Shown: in pieces, positions 27,002 through 34,675 of the stretch
How positions within the stretch are numbered: position 1 is the stretch's first letter
Layout of the letters: each line of letters begins with the position of its first letter
NCBI RefSeq assembly: GCF_014764405.1
Contig: NZ_CP061725.1
Location: 4,340,001-4,404,000 of the forward strand
From: Micromonospora craniellae
Lineage (GTDB): Bacteria; Actinomycetota; Actinomycetes; Mycobacteriales; Micromonosporaceae
DNA length: 64,000 nucleotides
Direction: 5' to 3'
Program-made: the position numbers and the translations under genes
Notes under the pieces: model-generated
The model's input: only the letters and a program-made list of their open reading frames with translations
Told to the model about the DNA's origin: nothing
Database searches by the model: none

Positions 27002-27445
27002 TCAGGCGGGCTCTGGTTGTTGCGACGAACCGGCAATTTCCAGCCTGAGCTGGGTCAGTATTCGCTCAAGGCCATCGTTTCTCGACCTGAGTCGATCTAT
27101 CTCGCGTTTGCGCTCATGGCTGCGGCGGGCCGTGATCGCCCATCCCGCAGAGAAGACGATGGCGATGGAGATGGTCACGCTCAACGAGGCGGTGAGGTTG
27201 GTCTCCTTGCCGGCGATCTGCTCGGCGATCTGCGCAATGACCAGCAGCGGAATGGCGGATGAGAGGATCCAGAGGACCACCCGTCCGCTGTCGTTGATCT
27301 TCGCGTAAAGCTGATACTTCAGGCGGAGCTCTTCGATCTTCAGTTCGTGGGACGCCTGCTGCGGGCTCTGGCGAGTCCCCTGTCGAGTCGTCTCAGGCTT
27401 CCGTGGCGACGGGGGGTGCGGCATGGAACGCAGGGTATTCGACAT
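27002..27445 (-). CDS. Hypothetical membrane protein, two helices flanked by coiled coils
   Basis: About 147 residues from the ATG at 27445 (an ATG at 27424 is equally possible; no strong ribosome-binding site decides). Layout: basic Pro/Thr/Gln-rich N-terminus, a charged helix (SHELKIEELRLKYQLYAKIND), two membrane helices (VVLWILSSAIPLLVIAQIAEQ and ASLSVTISIAIVFSAGWAITA) and a C-terminal coiled coil (HERKREIDRLRSRNDGLERI). No known domain. The neighbouring downstream gene is also a membrane protein eight bases away, so the products may form a complex. This pair is divergent from the type ISP restriction enzyme across a 387-base gap. Confidence 0.65.
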   Translation of the reverse strand: MSNTLRSMPHPPSPRKPETTRQGTRQSPQQASHELKIEELRLKYQLYAKINDSGRVVLWILSSAIPLLVIAQIAEQIAGKETNLTASLSVTISIAIVFSAGWAITARRSHERKREIDRLRSRNDGLERILTQLRLEIAGSSQQPEPA

Positions 27446-27832
27446 GCAGCTATGTGTGGCCGCTCGGTCGTTGGTCTGTCGGGTTGCCGACTCGCCCCTT
27501 GTCAATGCATCTGCATCTCTCTTCCGGCGCCGGGCAGGAGGCGTTTCCAAGCTGTCACCAGTAACGATTCAAAGGGCATCAGGGTGCGGGAAGACAGATC
27601 ACTCTCATTGTGATCGCGGACGCGAGACACCTTGACCGAACGTACCGCGTCAAATAGGCCGGGAGGCACTCCGCCGTGGCGCGTTCGCCCGAGGCGGCGG
27701 GAACGGGGCGGGAGCCGGTCTGCCTGCCTTGCTCGGCAGCCGCGATCGGAGCGGTAGAGTCGCGGTTCACCTCCGGTGTGACTATCCCGGCGGGCACGGC
27801 TCGCCGCTGACTGTGACGGGACTCGAAGCGCA
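27446..27832. other. Non-coding stretch between divergent membrane-protein operon and the type ISP gene
   Basis: 387 bases with no convincing gene on either strand. It must contain the divergent promoters. A short TAGAGT hexamer at about 27752 could be a -10 for the restriction gene, but its spacing to any -35-like sequence is poor, so I do not assign promoters. No repeats or strong hairpins were seen. Confidence 0.6.
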
Positions 27833-30800
27833 GTGACGACCACGACCGTGCACGACGTCATCAGGGCGATCCGCGACAGTTCACCGAGCAACCGCGATCG
27901 TGGGACGCGTTTCGAGGAGCTGATGCTCCGGTACCTGAGCACCGACCCGCAGTGGACCGAGCAGTTCAGCCGGGTGTGGATGTGGGCCGACTGGCCGGGG
28001 GCGGAGGCCGACAAGCGGGACACCGGCATCGACCTCGTGGCACAGGATCGGGAGACGGGTGGGTTCTGCGCCGTCCAGTGCAAGTTCTACGAGCCGCAGC
28101 ACACCGTGGAGAAGGGGGACATCGACTCCTTCTTCACCGCCTCCGGTAAGGGCGGGTTCACCCGGCGCCTGATCATCTCGACCACCGACAGGTGGAACGT
28201 GCACGCCGAGGCGGCGCTGGCCGACCAGCAGGTGCCGGTGACCCGGCTGGGGCTGGTGGAGATCTCCCAGAGCCCGGTCGAGTGGCACATGCCCAGTCTC
28301 GACCACCGCATCGAGATGACGTTACGCAAGCCGCACGACCTCCGCAAGCATCAGCGTGAGGCGATCGACGACGTCTTCGCCGGCTTCGCCACGCACGACC
28401 GCGGCAAGCTGATCATGGCCTGTGGCACGGGTAAGACGTTCACCAGCCTGAAGCTCGCCGAACGGCTGCACCGCGAGCGTACCGGGTCCGGCGAGGTCGA
28501 AAACACCCGCGTGCTGTTCCTGGTGCCTTCCATCGCCCTGCTGTCGCAGAGCCTCCGCGAGTGGTCGCACGAGTCCGTGGTGCCGTTGCGTGCCTTCGCG
28601 GTGTGCTCGGACACGAAGGTCGGCAAGCAGCGGGCCGAGCTGGGCGACGACAACGACATGGCCACGTACGACCTGGCGCTGCCCGCGACCACCGACCCGG
28701 ATCGGTTGATCGCGCAGGTTTCCCGGGTGGCCGCCGAGCCGGGGATGACCGTGGTCTTCTCCACGTACCAGTCGATCGCGACCGTGGCGGCGGCGCAGCG
28801 CAAGGGGCTGGCCCGGTTCGACCTGGTTCTGTGCGACGAGGCGCACCGCACGACCGGTGTCACGCTGGCCGGTCACGACGAGTCGTCGTTCGTGCGGGTG
28901 CACGACGACGCGTACCTCGGTGCGGATCGTCGCCTCTACATGACCGCGACCCCTCGGATCTACAACGAGGAGACGAAGGCCGAGGCGCGGAACGCGGACG
29001 CCGTGCTGGCCTCGATGGACGACGAGAGCACGTTCGGTCCGGAGTTCCACCGGCTGGGCTTCGGCAAGGCCGTGGAGCAGGGCCTGCTCACCGACTACAA
29101 GGTGCTGATCCTCACGGTCGACGAGGGTCGGGTGGCGCGTACCCTGCAACAGGGTCTGGCCGGCGGCGAGGGCGAGCTGCGGCTCGACGACGCCGCGAAG
29201 ATCATCGGCTGTTGGAACGCGATGGCGAAGCGGACCGGTACGTTCGCTGACGGTTCGGGGTTCGCGGCGGGTGAGGCGCCGATGAAGCGGGCTGTGGCGT
29301 TCGCTCGCTCGATCGCAGACTCGACCGCGATCGCCAAACGCTTCACCGACGTGGTCGACGCCTACGACGACGCCGACGACGAGGTGTTGCGTTGCGAGGT
29401 GGAGCACGTCGACGGCACCTTCAACATGCTCCGGCGCAACCGGCTGTTGGACTGGTTGAAGCAGGACCCGGGGCCGGCGAACGCCCGCATCCTGTCGAAC
29501 GCCCGCTGCCTCTCCGAGGGCGTGGACGTGCCGAGCCTGGACGCCGTCCTGTTCCTGCATCCCCGCAACTCGGTGGTGGACGTGGTGCAGTCCGTCGGCC
29601 GGGTGATGCGACTCGCTCCGGGCAAGAACTACGGTTACATCATCCTGCCGGTCGCCATCCCCGCCGGCATGGCGCCGGAGAAGGCGCTCGCCGACAACCG
29701 GCGTTTCAAGACGGTGTGGCAGGTCCTCCAGGCGCTGCGTGCCCACGACGACCGCTTCAACGCGACCGTCAACCAGATCGAGCTGAACAAGAACAGGCCC
29801 GACAACAAGATCGGCATCGGCAGCATCGGTCCGGGTGACGAGGCGGTCGGCGACCGCGACGGATCGAGTACGCCCCAGAGCGCCGACGCCGCGAAGGCGA
29901 AGGAAGCCGAGAACGCCAAGCACGTCCAGGAGGCGCTCTTCTCCGTCACCGACTGGCGGGAGGCGATCTATGCCCGCATCGTCGACAAGGTCGGCCAACG
30001 GCAGTACTGGGAGGACTGGGCTCGGGACATCGCCCAGATCGCCGAACGCCACGTCACCCGGATCACGGCGGCCCTGACCCTGCCCGACAAGCGCAGCGCC
30101 TTCGAGGAGTTCATCGGCGAACTGCGCGCCAACATCAACCCCGGCGTCACCGAGACCGACGCCGTCGACATGCTCGCCCAGCACATCGTCACCAAACCGG
30201 TCTTCGACGCGCTCTTCAAGGACTACGGCTTCGCCGAACACAACCCGGTCTCCAAGGCCATGCAGCGGATGCTCGACATCCTCGACGACCAGGGCCTTGA
30301 CGCCGAGAGCAAGAAGCTCGACGACTTCTATCAGTCGGTCCGGGTACGCGCCGAGGGCATCGACAACCACGAGGGCCGCCAGCGGGTCATCGTCGAGTTG
30401 TACGACAAGTTCTTCAAGACCGCCCTGCCGAAGACCGCCGACGCCCTCGGCATCGTCTACACCCCGGTTGAGGTGGTCGACTTCATCATCCGCTCGACCG
30501 AGCAGGCGCTGAACAAACACTTCGGCCGCTCGCTGTCGGACGAGGGCGTCCAGATCATCGACCCGTTCGTCGGCACCGGCACCTTCCCGGTGCGCCTCCT
30601 GCAATCCGGCTTCATCAAGCCGGAGGACCTGTTCCGTAAGTACACGAGCGAGCTGCACGCCAACGAGATCGTGCTGCTCGCCTACTACATCGCGGCCGTC
30701 AACATCGAAGCCGCCTACCACGATCTGGCCGGCGGCGACTACCGTCCCTTCGAGGGCATCGTCCTCACCGACACCTTCCAACTCGCCGAAGGCACCGCCA

Positions 30801-32713
30801 CACTCGACGGCCTGGACGTCCTCGAAGGCAACAGCGAACGCGCCAAACGCCAACAAAAGCAGAAACTAACCGTCATCATCGGCAACCCGCCGTACTCCAA
30901 AGGCCAGGAAAGCCAGAATGACAACAATCAGAATCTGAAGTACGAAGAACTCGACAATCGCATCAAACAGACGTATGCGGCACTCTCGACCGCCACGAAT
31001 AAGAACTCGCTCTACGACTCCTATATTCGGGCGATCCGTTGGGCCTCTGATCGAATCGATGACGAAGGGGTCATCGCCTTCGTGTCGAACGGGGGATATA
31101 TTGACGGCAACACGGCAGACGGTTTGCGTAAGTGCCTGGTCGGCGAATTCGACGCTATCTACTGCTACAACCTTCGAGGAAACCAGCGGACCGCTGGTGA
31201 GCTATCTCGTCGAGAAGGCGGTAAAATCTTCGATTCGGGCAGCAGGAACACGGTTGCCGTGTTGATGTTGGTCAAGGGTGGTCCGGCTGCCGTTTCGGTC
31301 GAGCAATGTGCGCTCTACTATCGAGATATCGGAGACTATCTAAGTCGTGAAAAAAAGCTAGAGATTGTTGGCTCGCAGAGCCTTGAGGCTGTGGCCTGGC
31401 AGCGGCTATCGCCGAGCGTGGATGGGGACTGGATAAATCAGCGAGACGAGCTCTTTGCTAGATTTTTGCCTCTCGGCGAAAAGGATAGGGCCGTGCGATC
31501 GAAAGCTCTGTTCGAAGTATATTCAGGAGGGCTGAAGACCGGGCGAGATCCCTGGGCTTACGGTTTTTCGGATCAAGCAGTCAGGCGAAAGATTGCTGCG
31601 ATGGTCGAGTTCTACAATCAGCAAGTGGAAGGGTTTACGGCATACTGCGAGGAGCGGGGGATTCTTTCTCCCAAGGCGGCTGACGTTGAGAAGTTTATTG
31701 ATCTCGACTCGGCAAGGATTAGCTGGAACAGAATAGACAAAGTCAACGTTGCTAGGGGTGTGCGGTACGCATTTGACGACCGCCGCCTCTTTGTTTCGAT
31801 GTATCGCCCTTTCGTTAAGCAGCATGTCTTATTCGATGCCCGTCTCAACGACATGGTCTATCAATTGGGGCGACTGTTTCCGACCTCGAAGGAATCGAAC
31901 CTCGGGTTCTACAACGTCGGCTACGGTTCGTCAGTTCCTTTCTCTGTGGTCATGCTCGATTGTGTTCCTGACCTGCATGTGACTGGTGCCGGTAGTGGCG
32001 GTGCCTTCTTCCCTCGCTACAGCTACCGGAAGCTCAGTGGCGGTGACGACTTGTTCGCTGCGGCAACGTCTGTGGTCGACTATGAGCGTGTAGACAATAT
32101 CAGCGATGTTGCGCTAAAGGACTACCGAGAGTCCTACGGTGATGAGACCATCACAAAAGATGACATCTTTTACTACGCGTATGGGCTGCTACACTCGCCT
32201 GAATACCGGGATAGGTTCGCCTCGGACCTAAAGAGGTCACTGCCGCGCATTCCGAAGGTAGTCGAATTTCGTGGCTTCGCGGAGGCTGGTGGCAAGCTCG
32301 CCGAACTTCATATCGGTTACGAGCAGGTAGAGCCCTTTCGGGGAATAGTCGAGACGGTCGCGGAGGATGCTTCGAGTACTCCACTTGAGGAGTTGTACCG
32401 GGTTGGGAAGATGAAGTTCCCTAGGTCAAAGGGTGTGGTGGATCGGTCGACCATCCTTTACAACCACCGCGTTTCCCTCACCAATATTCCTGAACAGGCG
32501 TACCGCTACCAGCTCGGCGCTCGATCGGCTATCGAGTGGATTGTTGACCGTTATCAGGTCAAGGTCGACAGGGATTCGGGTATTGTCAACGATCCAAACG
32601 ATTGGTCTGACGATCCGCGCTACATCGTCGAATTGCTAAAGCGGATCGTGACGGTCAGTCTGGACACGATGAAGATCGTTGATGCACTGCCTCCCATGGA
32701 GATCCTAAACTAG
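27833..32713 (+). CDS. Type ISP single-chain restriction-modification enzyme (LlaGI-like)
   Basis: A 1626-residue polypeptide that methylates and cleaves DNA in one chain. Domains in order: Mrr-like nuclease (GIDLVAQ with D67; AVQCKFY with Q82xK84); SF2 translocase with motif I ACGTGKT (196-202), motif II DEAH (335-338), motif III TATP (~373) and motif VI SVGRVMR (~587); helical linker; gamma-class adenine methyltransferase with YTPVEVVDFIIRS, DPFVGTGTFPVRLL (910-918) and catalytic NPPY (1018-1021); C-terminal coupler/target recognition region to 1626. This order and length match type ISP enzymes such as LlaGI and LlaBIII. Up to about 30880 the gene is GC-rich like the chromosome; beyond it the GC drops abruptly (the line 28441-28500 has 43 of 60 G/C, 31321-31380 has 26 of 60). 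The start is a GTG without a strong ribosome-binding site. A perfect hairpin follows. Confidence 0.93.
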   Translation: MTTTTVHDVIRAIRDSSPSNRDRGTRFEELMLRYLSTDPQWTEQFSRVWMWADWPGAEADKRDTGIDLVAQDRETGGFCAVQCKFYEPQHTVEKGDIDSFFTASGKGGFTRRLIISTTDRWNVHAEAALADQQVPVTRLGLVEISQSPVEWHMPSLDHRIEMTLRKPHDLRKHQREAIDDVFAGFATHDRGKLIMACGTGKTFTSLKLAERLHRERTGSGEVENTRVLFLVPSIALLSQSLREWSHESVVPLRAFAVCSDTKVGKQRAELGDDNDMATYDLALPATTDPDRLIAQVSRVAAEPGMTVVFSTYQSIATVAAAQRKGLARFDLVLCDEAHRTTGVTLAGHDESSFVRVHDDAYLGADRRLYMTATPRIYNEETKAEARNADAVLASMDDESTFGPEFHRLGFGKAVEQGLLTDYKVLILTVDEGRVARTLQQGLAGGEGELRLDDAAKIIGCWNAMAKRTGTFADGSGFAAGEAPMKRAVAFARSIADSTAIAKRFTDVVDAYDDADDEVLRCEVEHVDGTFNMLRRNRLLDWLKQDPGPANARILSNARCLSEGVDVPSLDAVLFLHPRNSVVDVVQSVGRVMRLAPGKNYGYIILPVAIPAGMAPEKALADNRRFKTVWQVLQALRAHDDRFNATVNQIELNKNRPDNKIGIGSIGPGDEAVGDRDGSSTPQSADAAKAKEAENAKHVQEALFSVTDWREAIYARIVDKVGQRQYWEDWARDIAQIAERHVTRITAALTLPDKRSAFEEFIGELRANINPGVTETDAVDMLAQHIVTKPVFDALFKDYGFAEHNPVSKAMQRMLDILDDQGLDAESKKLDDFYQSVRVRAEGIDNHEGRQRVIVELYDKFFKTALPKTADALGIVYTPVEVVDFIIRSTEQALNKHFGRSLSDEGVQIIDPFVGTGTFPVRLLQSGFIKPEDLFRKYTSELHANEIVLLAYYIAAVNIEAAYHDLAGGDYRPFEGIVLTDTFQLAEGTATLDGLDVLEGNSERAKRQQKQKLTVIIGNPPYSKGQESQNDNNQNLKYEELDNRIKQTYAALSTATNKNSLYDSYIRAIRWASDRIDDEGVIAFVSNGGYIDGNTADGLRKCLVGEFDAIYCYNLRGNQRTAGELSRREGGKIFDSGSRNTVAVLMLVKGGPAAVSVEQCALYYRDIGDYLSREKKLEIVGSQSLEAVAWQRLSPSVDGDWINQRDELFARFLPLGEKDRAVRSKALFEVYSGGLKTGRDPWAYGFSDQAVRRKIAAMVEFYNQQVEGFTAYCEERGILSPKAADVEKFIDLDSARISWNRIDKVNVARGVRYAFDDRRLFVSMYRPFVKQHVLFDARLNDMVYQLGRLFPTSKESNLGFYNVGYGSSVPFSVVMLDCVPDLHVTGAGSGGAFFPRYSYRKLSGGDDLFAAATSVVDYERVDNISDVALKDYRESYGDETITKDDIFYYAYGLLHSPEYRDRFASDLKRSLPRIPKVVEFRGFAEAGGKLAELHIGYEQVEPFRGIVETVAEDASSTPLEELYRVGKMKFPRSKGVVDRSTILYNHRVSLTNIPEQAYRYQLGARSAIEWIVDRYQVKVDRDSGIVNDPNDWSDDPRYIVELLKRIVTVSLDTMKIVDALPPMEILN

Positions 32714-32752
32714 AGTTCCTGTTCCACATGGCTGAATCTGCCTTAGTGGTGC

Positions 32753-32786
32753 CGAGCGGCCCCGATCTATTAATCGGGGCCGCTCG
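32753..32786 (+). terminator. Strong hairpin after the type ISP gene
   Basis: A perfect 14-base stem (32753-32766 with 32773-32786, CGAGCGGCCCCGAT and complement) with a six-base loop lies 40 bases past the stop. A second small palindrome (CGCCCGA-T-TCGGGCG, 32807-32821) follows, so the pair may work in both directions against the convergent gene. Confidence 0.8.
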
Positions 32787-32847
32787 TGGATCGGGCTGAT
32801 TCGAGCGCCCGATTCGGGCGTGATCGAGATGGCAGGGCCATCGCAAG

Positions 32848-33291
32848 TTAGTATTTTTCGATGACTGCTTCGACTCGATCGAGGTAGTCGAACCACCACT
32901 GTCCTTCGGGCATGGGCTGAGAGGACAATAGGTTTCCGGCGACGATGAAGGACAAGAATACTGCGCTGTCGGCCGGTAGTGCCTCGGAGAGTGCCCTACC
33001 GCCGAGGACCGCCTCAAGGAATGTCGCGATCTCGCTCACGGAAGCAGTGGACCACTCTTCGGATCGAGCAATCTTTTCGGCGAGTACCTGAATTTCAGCC
33101 AGGGAGGGGCGGTGCCCAAACACATCAATCGCCGCGTAGGCGTTGATCCTTGCCAAAAGTTCGAGGGCGTGTAGCCGCGAACTTTCGTCGGGGAAGCTAC
33201 GGAGGGCTTTGTCGAACTCGTCGGGGTTCTGCTTGACCACCCAGTGCAGGGTGTCTCTCACTCGCTGCTCGACGGCCTCATCGATCTTCAT
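32848..33291 (-). CDS. Hypothetical protein, acidic and helical
   Basis: A 147-residue soluble protein with no recognised family. The sequence is mostly helical and acidic (MKIDEAVEQRVRDTLHWVV, DEFDKALRSFPDES, RLHALELLARINAYAAIDVF), with a conserved-looking tail PEGQWWFDYLDRVEAVIEKY. It has no signal peptide or membrane segment. Its ATG lies 14 bases inside the end of the upstream reading frame (33278), so translation is coupled to that frame. GC is lower than the chromosome average, matching the recognition part of the adjacent restriction gene. It belongs to a short minus-strand operon that begins at 33864. Confidence 0.7.
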   Translation of the reverse strand: MKIDEAVEQRVRDTLHWVVKQNPDEFDKALRSFPDESSRLHALELLARINAYAAIDVFGHRPSLAEIQVLAEKIARSEEWSTASVSEIATFLEAVLGGRALSEALPADSAVFLSFIVAGNLLSSQPMPEGQWWFDYLDRVEAVIEKY

Positions 33292-33607
33292 GTCCGCCTC
33301 TCCGTTGCTGTTTACTGGTCTTGTCTCGCCATGCCTTGAAAGCGCTCCAGCTTGCAATGGCGCTGAGAACCGTGCCGACAATGGCCTTCGGTAGGGGCGG
33401 CAGGTACTCGGACATGCTCGCCCAGATGGTGGCTGCGGTGGAGCCGCCGAAAGCGATTGCTTCCGCGCTGATCTGCTTCCGGCGCTGAGGAGATGGAGCA
33501 TCAGTGATTCCCCGTGCGCGGATATCGTCCCGTGCCTGTTCCCGAGGGATTACGGGCCGGAACTCGGCGGGTGGCTGACTTGTTGTGCTGCCGCCACCCG
33601 TGTCTAG
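33278..33607 (-). CDS. Reading frame without its own start codon, probable -1 frameshift extension
   Basis: An open frame of 109 codons that continues in the -1 frame from the end of the gene at 33604-33864. From the shared boundary down to 33416 it contains no ATG, GTG or TTG codon; the first possible start is the ATG at 33415, which would give only 45 residues. The longer frame looks coding: basic linker (PREQARDDIRARG, PQRRKQIS), then two hydrophobic stretches (AEAIAFGGSTAATIW and LPKAIVGTVLSAIASWSAF) and a basic tail (KTSKQQRRGGHEDR). The simplest reading is a fusion of about 195 residues made by -1 frameshifting at 33607-33613. Alternatives are a rare start codon, a real 45-residue product from 33415, or a frameshift mutation. 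Confidence 0.55.
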   Translation of the reverse strand, partial: LDTGGGSTTSQPPAEFRPVIPREQARDDIRARGITDAPSPQRRKQISAEAIAFGGSTAATIWASMSEYLPPLPKAIVGTVLSAIASWSAFKAWRDKTSKQQRRGGHEDR

Positions 33608-33613
33608 TTTCCC
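33568..33613 (-). promoter_or_regulatory. Candidate programmed -1 ribosomal frameshift signal
   Basis: Reading the minus strand: slippery heptamer G GGA AAC (33613-33607, in the zero frame as ..CTG GGA AAC), then the zero-frame stop TAG (33606-33604) inside a six-base spacer TAGACA, then a perfect eight-base GC-rich stem CGGGTGGC (33600-33593) with GCCACCCG (33575-33568) across a 17-base loop. The -1 frame runs straight into the downstream open frame. GGGAAAC is a known X XXY YYZ heptamer, close to the GGGAAAG of phage lambda gpG-gpGT. Confidence 0.55.
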
Positions 33614-33864
33614 AGGGCTTGGACCTTGGCGATCGTTGCTTGTACTTGTTCTCTGACTCCTGCGGGCCGGGTGCCGACTTGGCCGATGACTTCCATGAGG
33701 GCGTCGAGTTGTGAGGTGAGTTGCCCTGAGCTGCCTTGTAGGGCTCCGGCGGTGAGTTGGCGGGCTTCTCCGACGCTCTGTCGGGCGGCTGCCATCTGGG
33801 CTTGGGCTTCTTCGAGTTTCCGCGTTGCTGCGGTCAACTGCGCGATGATCTGTGCCGCGCTCAC
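33604..33864 (-). CDS. Small helical coiled-coil protein of unknown function
   Basis: An 86-residue protein starting at a GTG with a strong GGGGAGG ribosome-binding site. It is one long amphipathic helical sequence rich in Ala and Gln (AAQIIAQLTAATRKLEEAQAQMAAARQSV, QLTSQLDALMEVIGQVG, VREQVQATIAKVQALGN). It recalls short actinobacterial proteins of unknown function (possibly DUF6244; this is from memory and unverified) and has a WXG100-like size but lacks the WxG motif. It heads a minus-strand operon; its last two codons form part of a slippery heptamer just before the stop. A longer frame upstream to 33972 exists but lacks coding character. Confidence 0.75.
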   Translation of the reverse strand: MSAAQIIAQLTAATRKLEEAQAQMAAARQSVGEARQLTAGALQGSSGQLTSQLDALMEVIGQVGTRPAGVREQVQATIAKVQALGN

Positions 33865-33898
33865 GCAACCTCCCCTGGTCGTGGCGATCGACAGCACG

Positions 33899-33923
33899 AG
33901 GTGTGATCGATCGAATGACACCT
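33899..33923. promoter_or_regulatory. Inverted repeat upstream of the 33864 operon
   Basis: AGGTGT and ACACCT are separated by 13 bases, 35 bases upstream of the GTG start. It could be an operator, possibly for the neighbouring GntR protein; evidence is position and symmetry only. Confidence 0.25.
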
Positions 33924-34011
33924 TACGTGAGGGTCGCCACACGGGGTGTACCGCGATGGTGCCCTGCGTCACCTAGATCTCACGTGTGGGCTCGGCTGGG
34001 GGCTTCAGCGG

Positions 34012-34419
34012 CTACGGGGAGATCAGCTCAACTTCGTCGCCGGGGAAGGTCTGTTTCTTCCCGTCGGGGTAGCGCACTTCGAGGACCGGTACGCCTTCGT
34101 CCATGTCCATCTGGCGGCGCTCGTTGCTGTTCGGCATCCGTGTGGAGATCGTGCAACCCGACGGGACTTCGACCAGCCTCCGCTCTGGACGCGGGCGCAC
34201 TTGCGTCGGGTGGCCACGGCTGCTGGTGACCAGGCCCTCGGAGCGCAGGACCGAGATCGCCATCCGCACGGCGTCCCGACCGATGCCGTACTCCTGGCTC
34301 AGCCGCGCCTCGCTGCCGATTCGCGCGCCGGGTGGCAACTCGCCGGACTCGATCTGGTCGCGCAGTAGGTCCGCGAGTTGCACATAGACCGGGGTGTGCG
34401 AACGCGGATCGATGCTCAT
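34012..34419 (-). CDS. GntR-family transcriptional regulator, small
   Basis: A 135-residue protein with an N-terminal GntR winged helix (SHTPVYVQLADLLRDQIESGELPPGARIGSEARLSQEYGIGRDAVRMAISVLRSEGLVTSSRGHPTQVR in outline) followed by a very short C-terminal part (PVLEVRYPDGKKQTFPGDEVELIS) instead of a full ligand-binding domain. Short GntR proteins of this kind are common in actinobacterial conjugative and accessory regions and sense little or nothing on their own. The ATG at 34419 (MSIDPRSHTP) is preferred over a start at 34479. An inverted repeat lies 45 bases upstream. It is divergent from the three-gene operon beginning at 34676. Confidence 0.87.
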   Translation of the reverse strand: MSIDPRSHTPVYVQLADLLRDQIESGELPPGARIGSEARLSQEYGIGRDAVRMAISVLRSEGLVTSSRGHPTQVRPRPERRLVEVPSGCTISTRMPNSNERRQMDMDEGVPVLEVRYPDGKKQTFPGDEVELISP

Positions 34420-34464
34420 CGCCTCAGCCTTGACCCCACGTTGACTTACGCACCTCGCGCCGTA

Positions 34465-34486
34465 TTGCCTTGTGGCCATAAGGCAA
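34465..34486. promoter_or_regulatory. Inverted repeat upstream of gntR
   Basis: TTGCCTT and AAGGCAA are separated by eight bases, a perfect seven-base dyad in the divergent promoter region. Symmetry, spacing and location fit a GntR-type operator and autoregulation. Confidence 0.45.
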
Positions 34487-34598
34487 CTCCGTTATTGTTC
34501 CAACTGTGAGGGAGTGAGCGGTGGCCCGTTGGTGATCCTTCACTCGTCTCGGTGAGCTGCTCTGCTGTCGTGCTGCCGGTGGGCTGCGGTGGTGGGGC

Positions 34599-34636
34599 GG
34601 TGGGTACCCGCCTGCCCGGGTTGGCGGGTACCCGCC
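34599..34636. promoter_or_regulatory. Two GGGTACCC palindromes before the zinc-protein operon
   Basis: GGTGGGTACCCGCC (34599-34612) and the perfect 14-base palindrome GGCGGGTACCCGCC (34623-34636) are 24 bases apart, 40 bases before the GTG at 34676. They are separate from the inverted repeat nearer gntR, and may be an operator pair for the operon. Confidence 0.4.
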
Positions 34637-34675
34637 ATGTCGACCAGCGATATTCGGCGAGAGGGGAGTGCGGGC

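Noticed and set aside
28322..30856. About 844-codon minus-strand frame opposite the type ISP gene
   Set aside because: Antisense shadow of the conserved nuclease-helicase-methyltransferase. It ends exactly where GC content drops, as expected for a composition artefact.
33568..33600. Simple terminator reading of the stem-loop after the 86-residue gene
   Set aside because: No T-run, and the operon continues with an overlapping downstream gene; the phase with the slippery heptamer makes a frameshift stimulator the better hypothesis, though a terminator role is not excluded.
24601..34011. Prophage or integrative element
   Set aside because: No integrase, structural, portal, terminase, replication or transfer gene is visible; the region is better described as an accessory/defence region.
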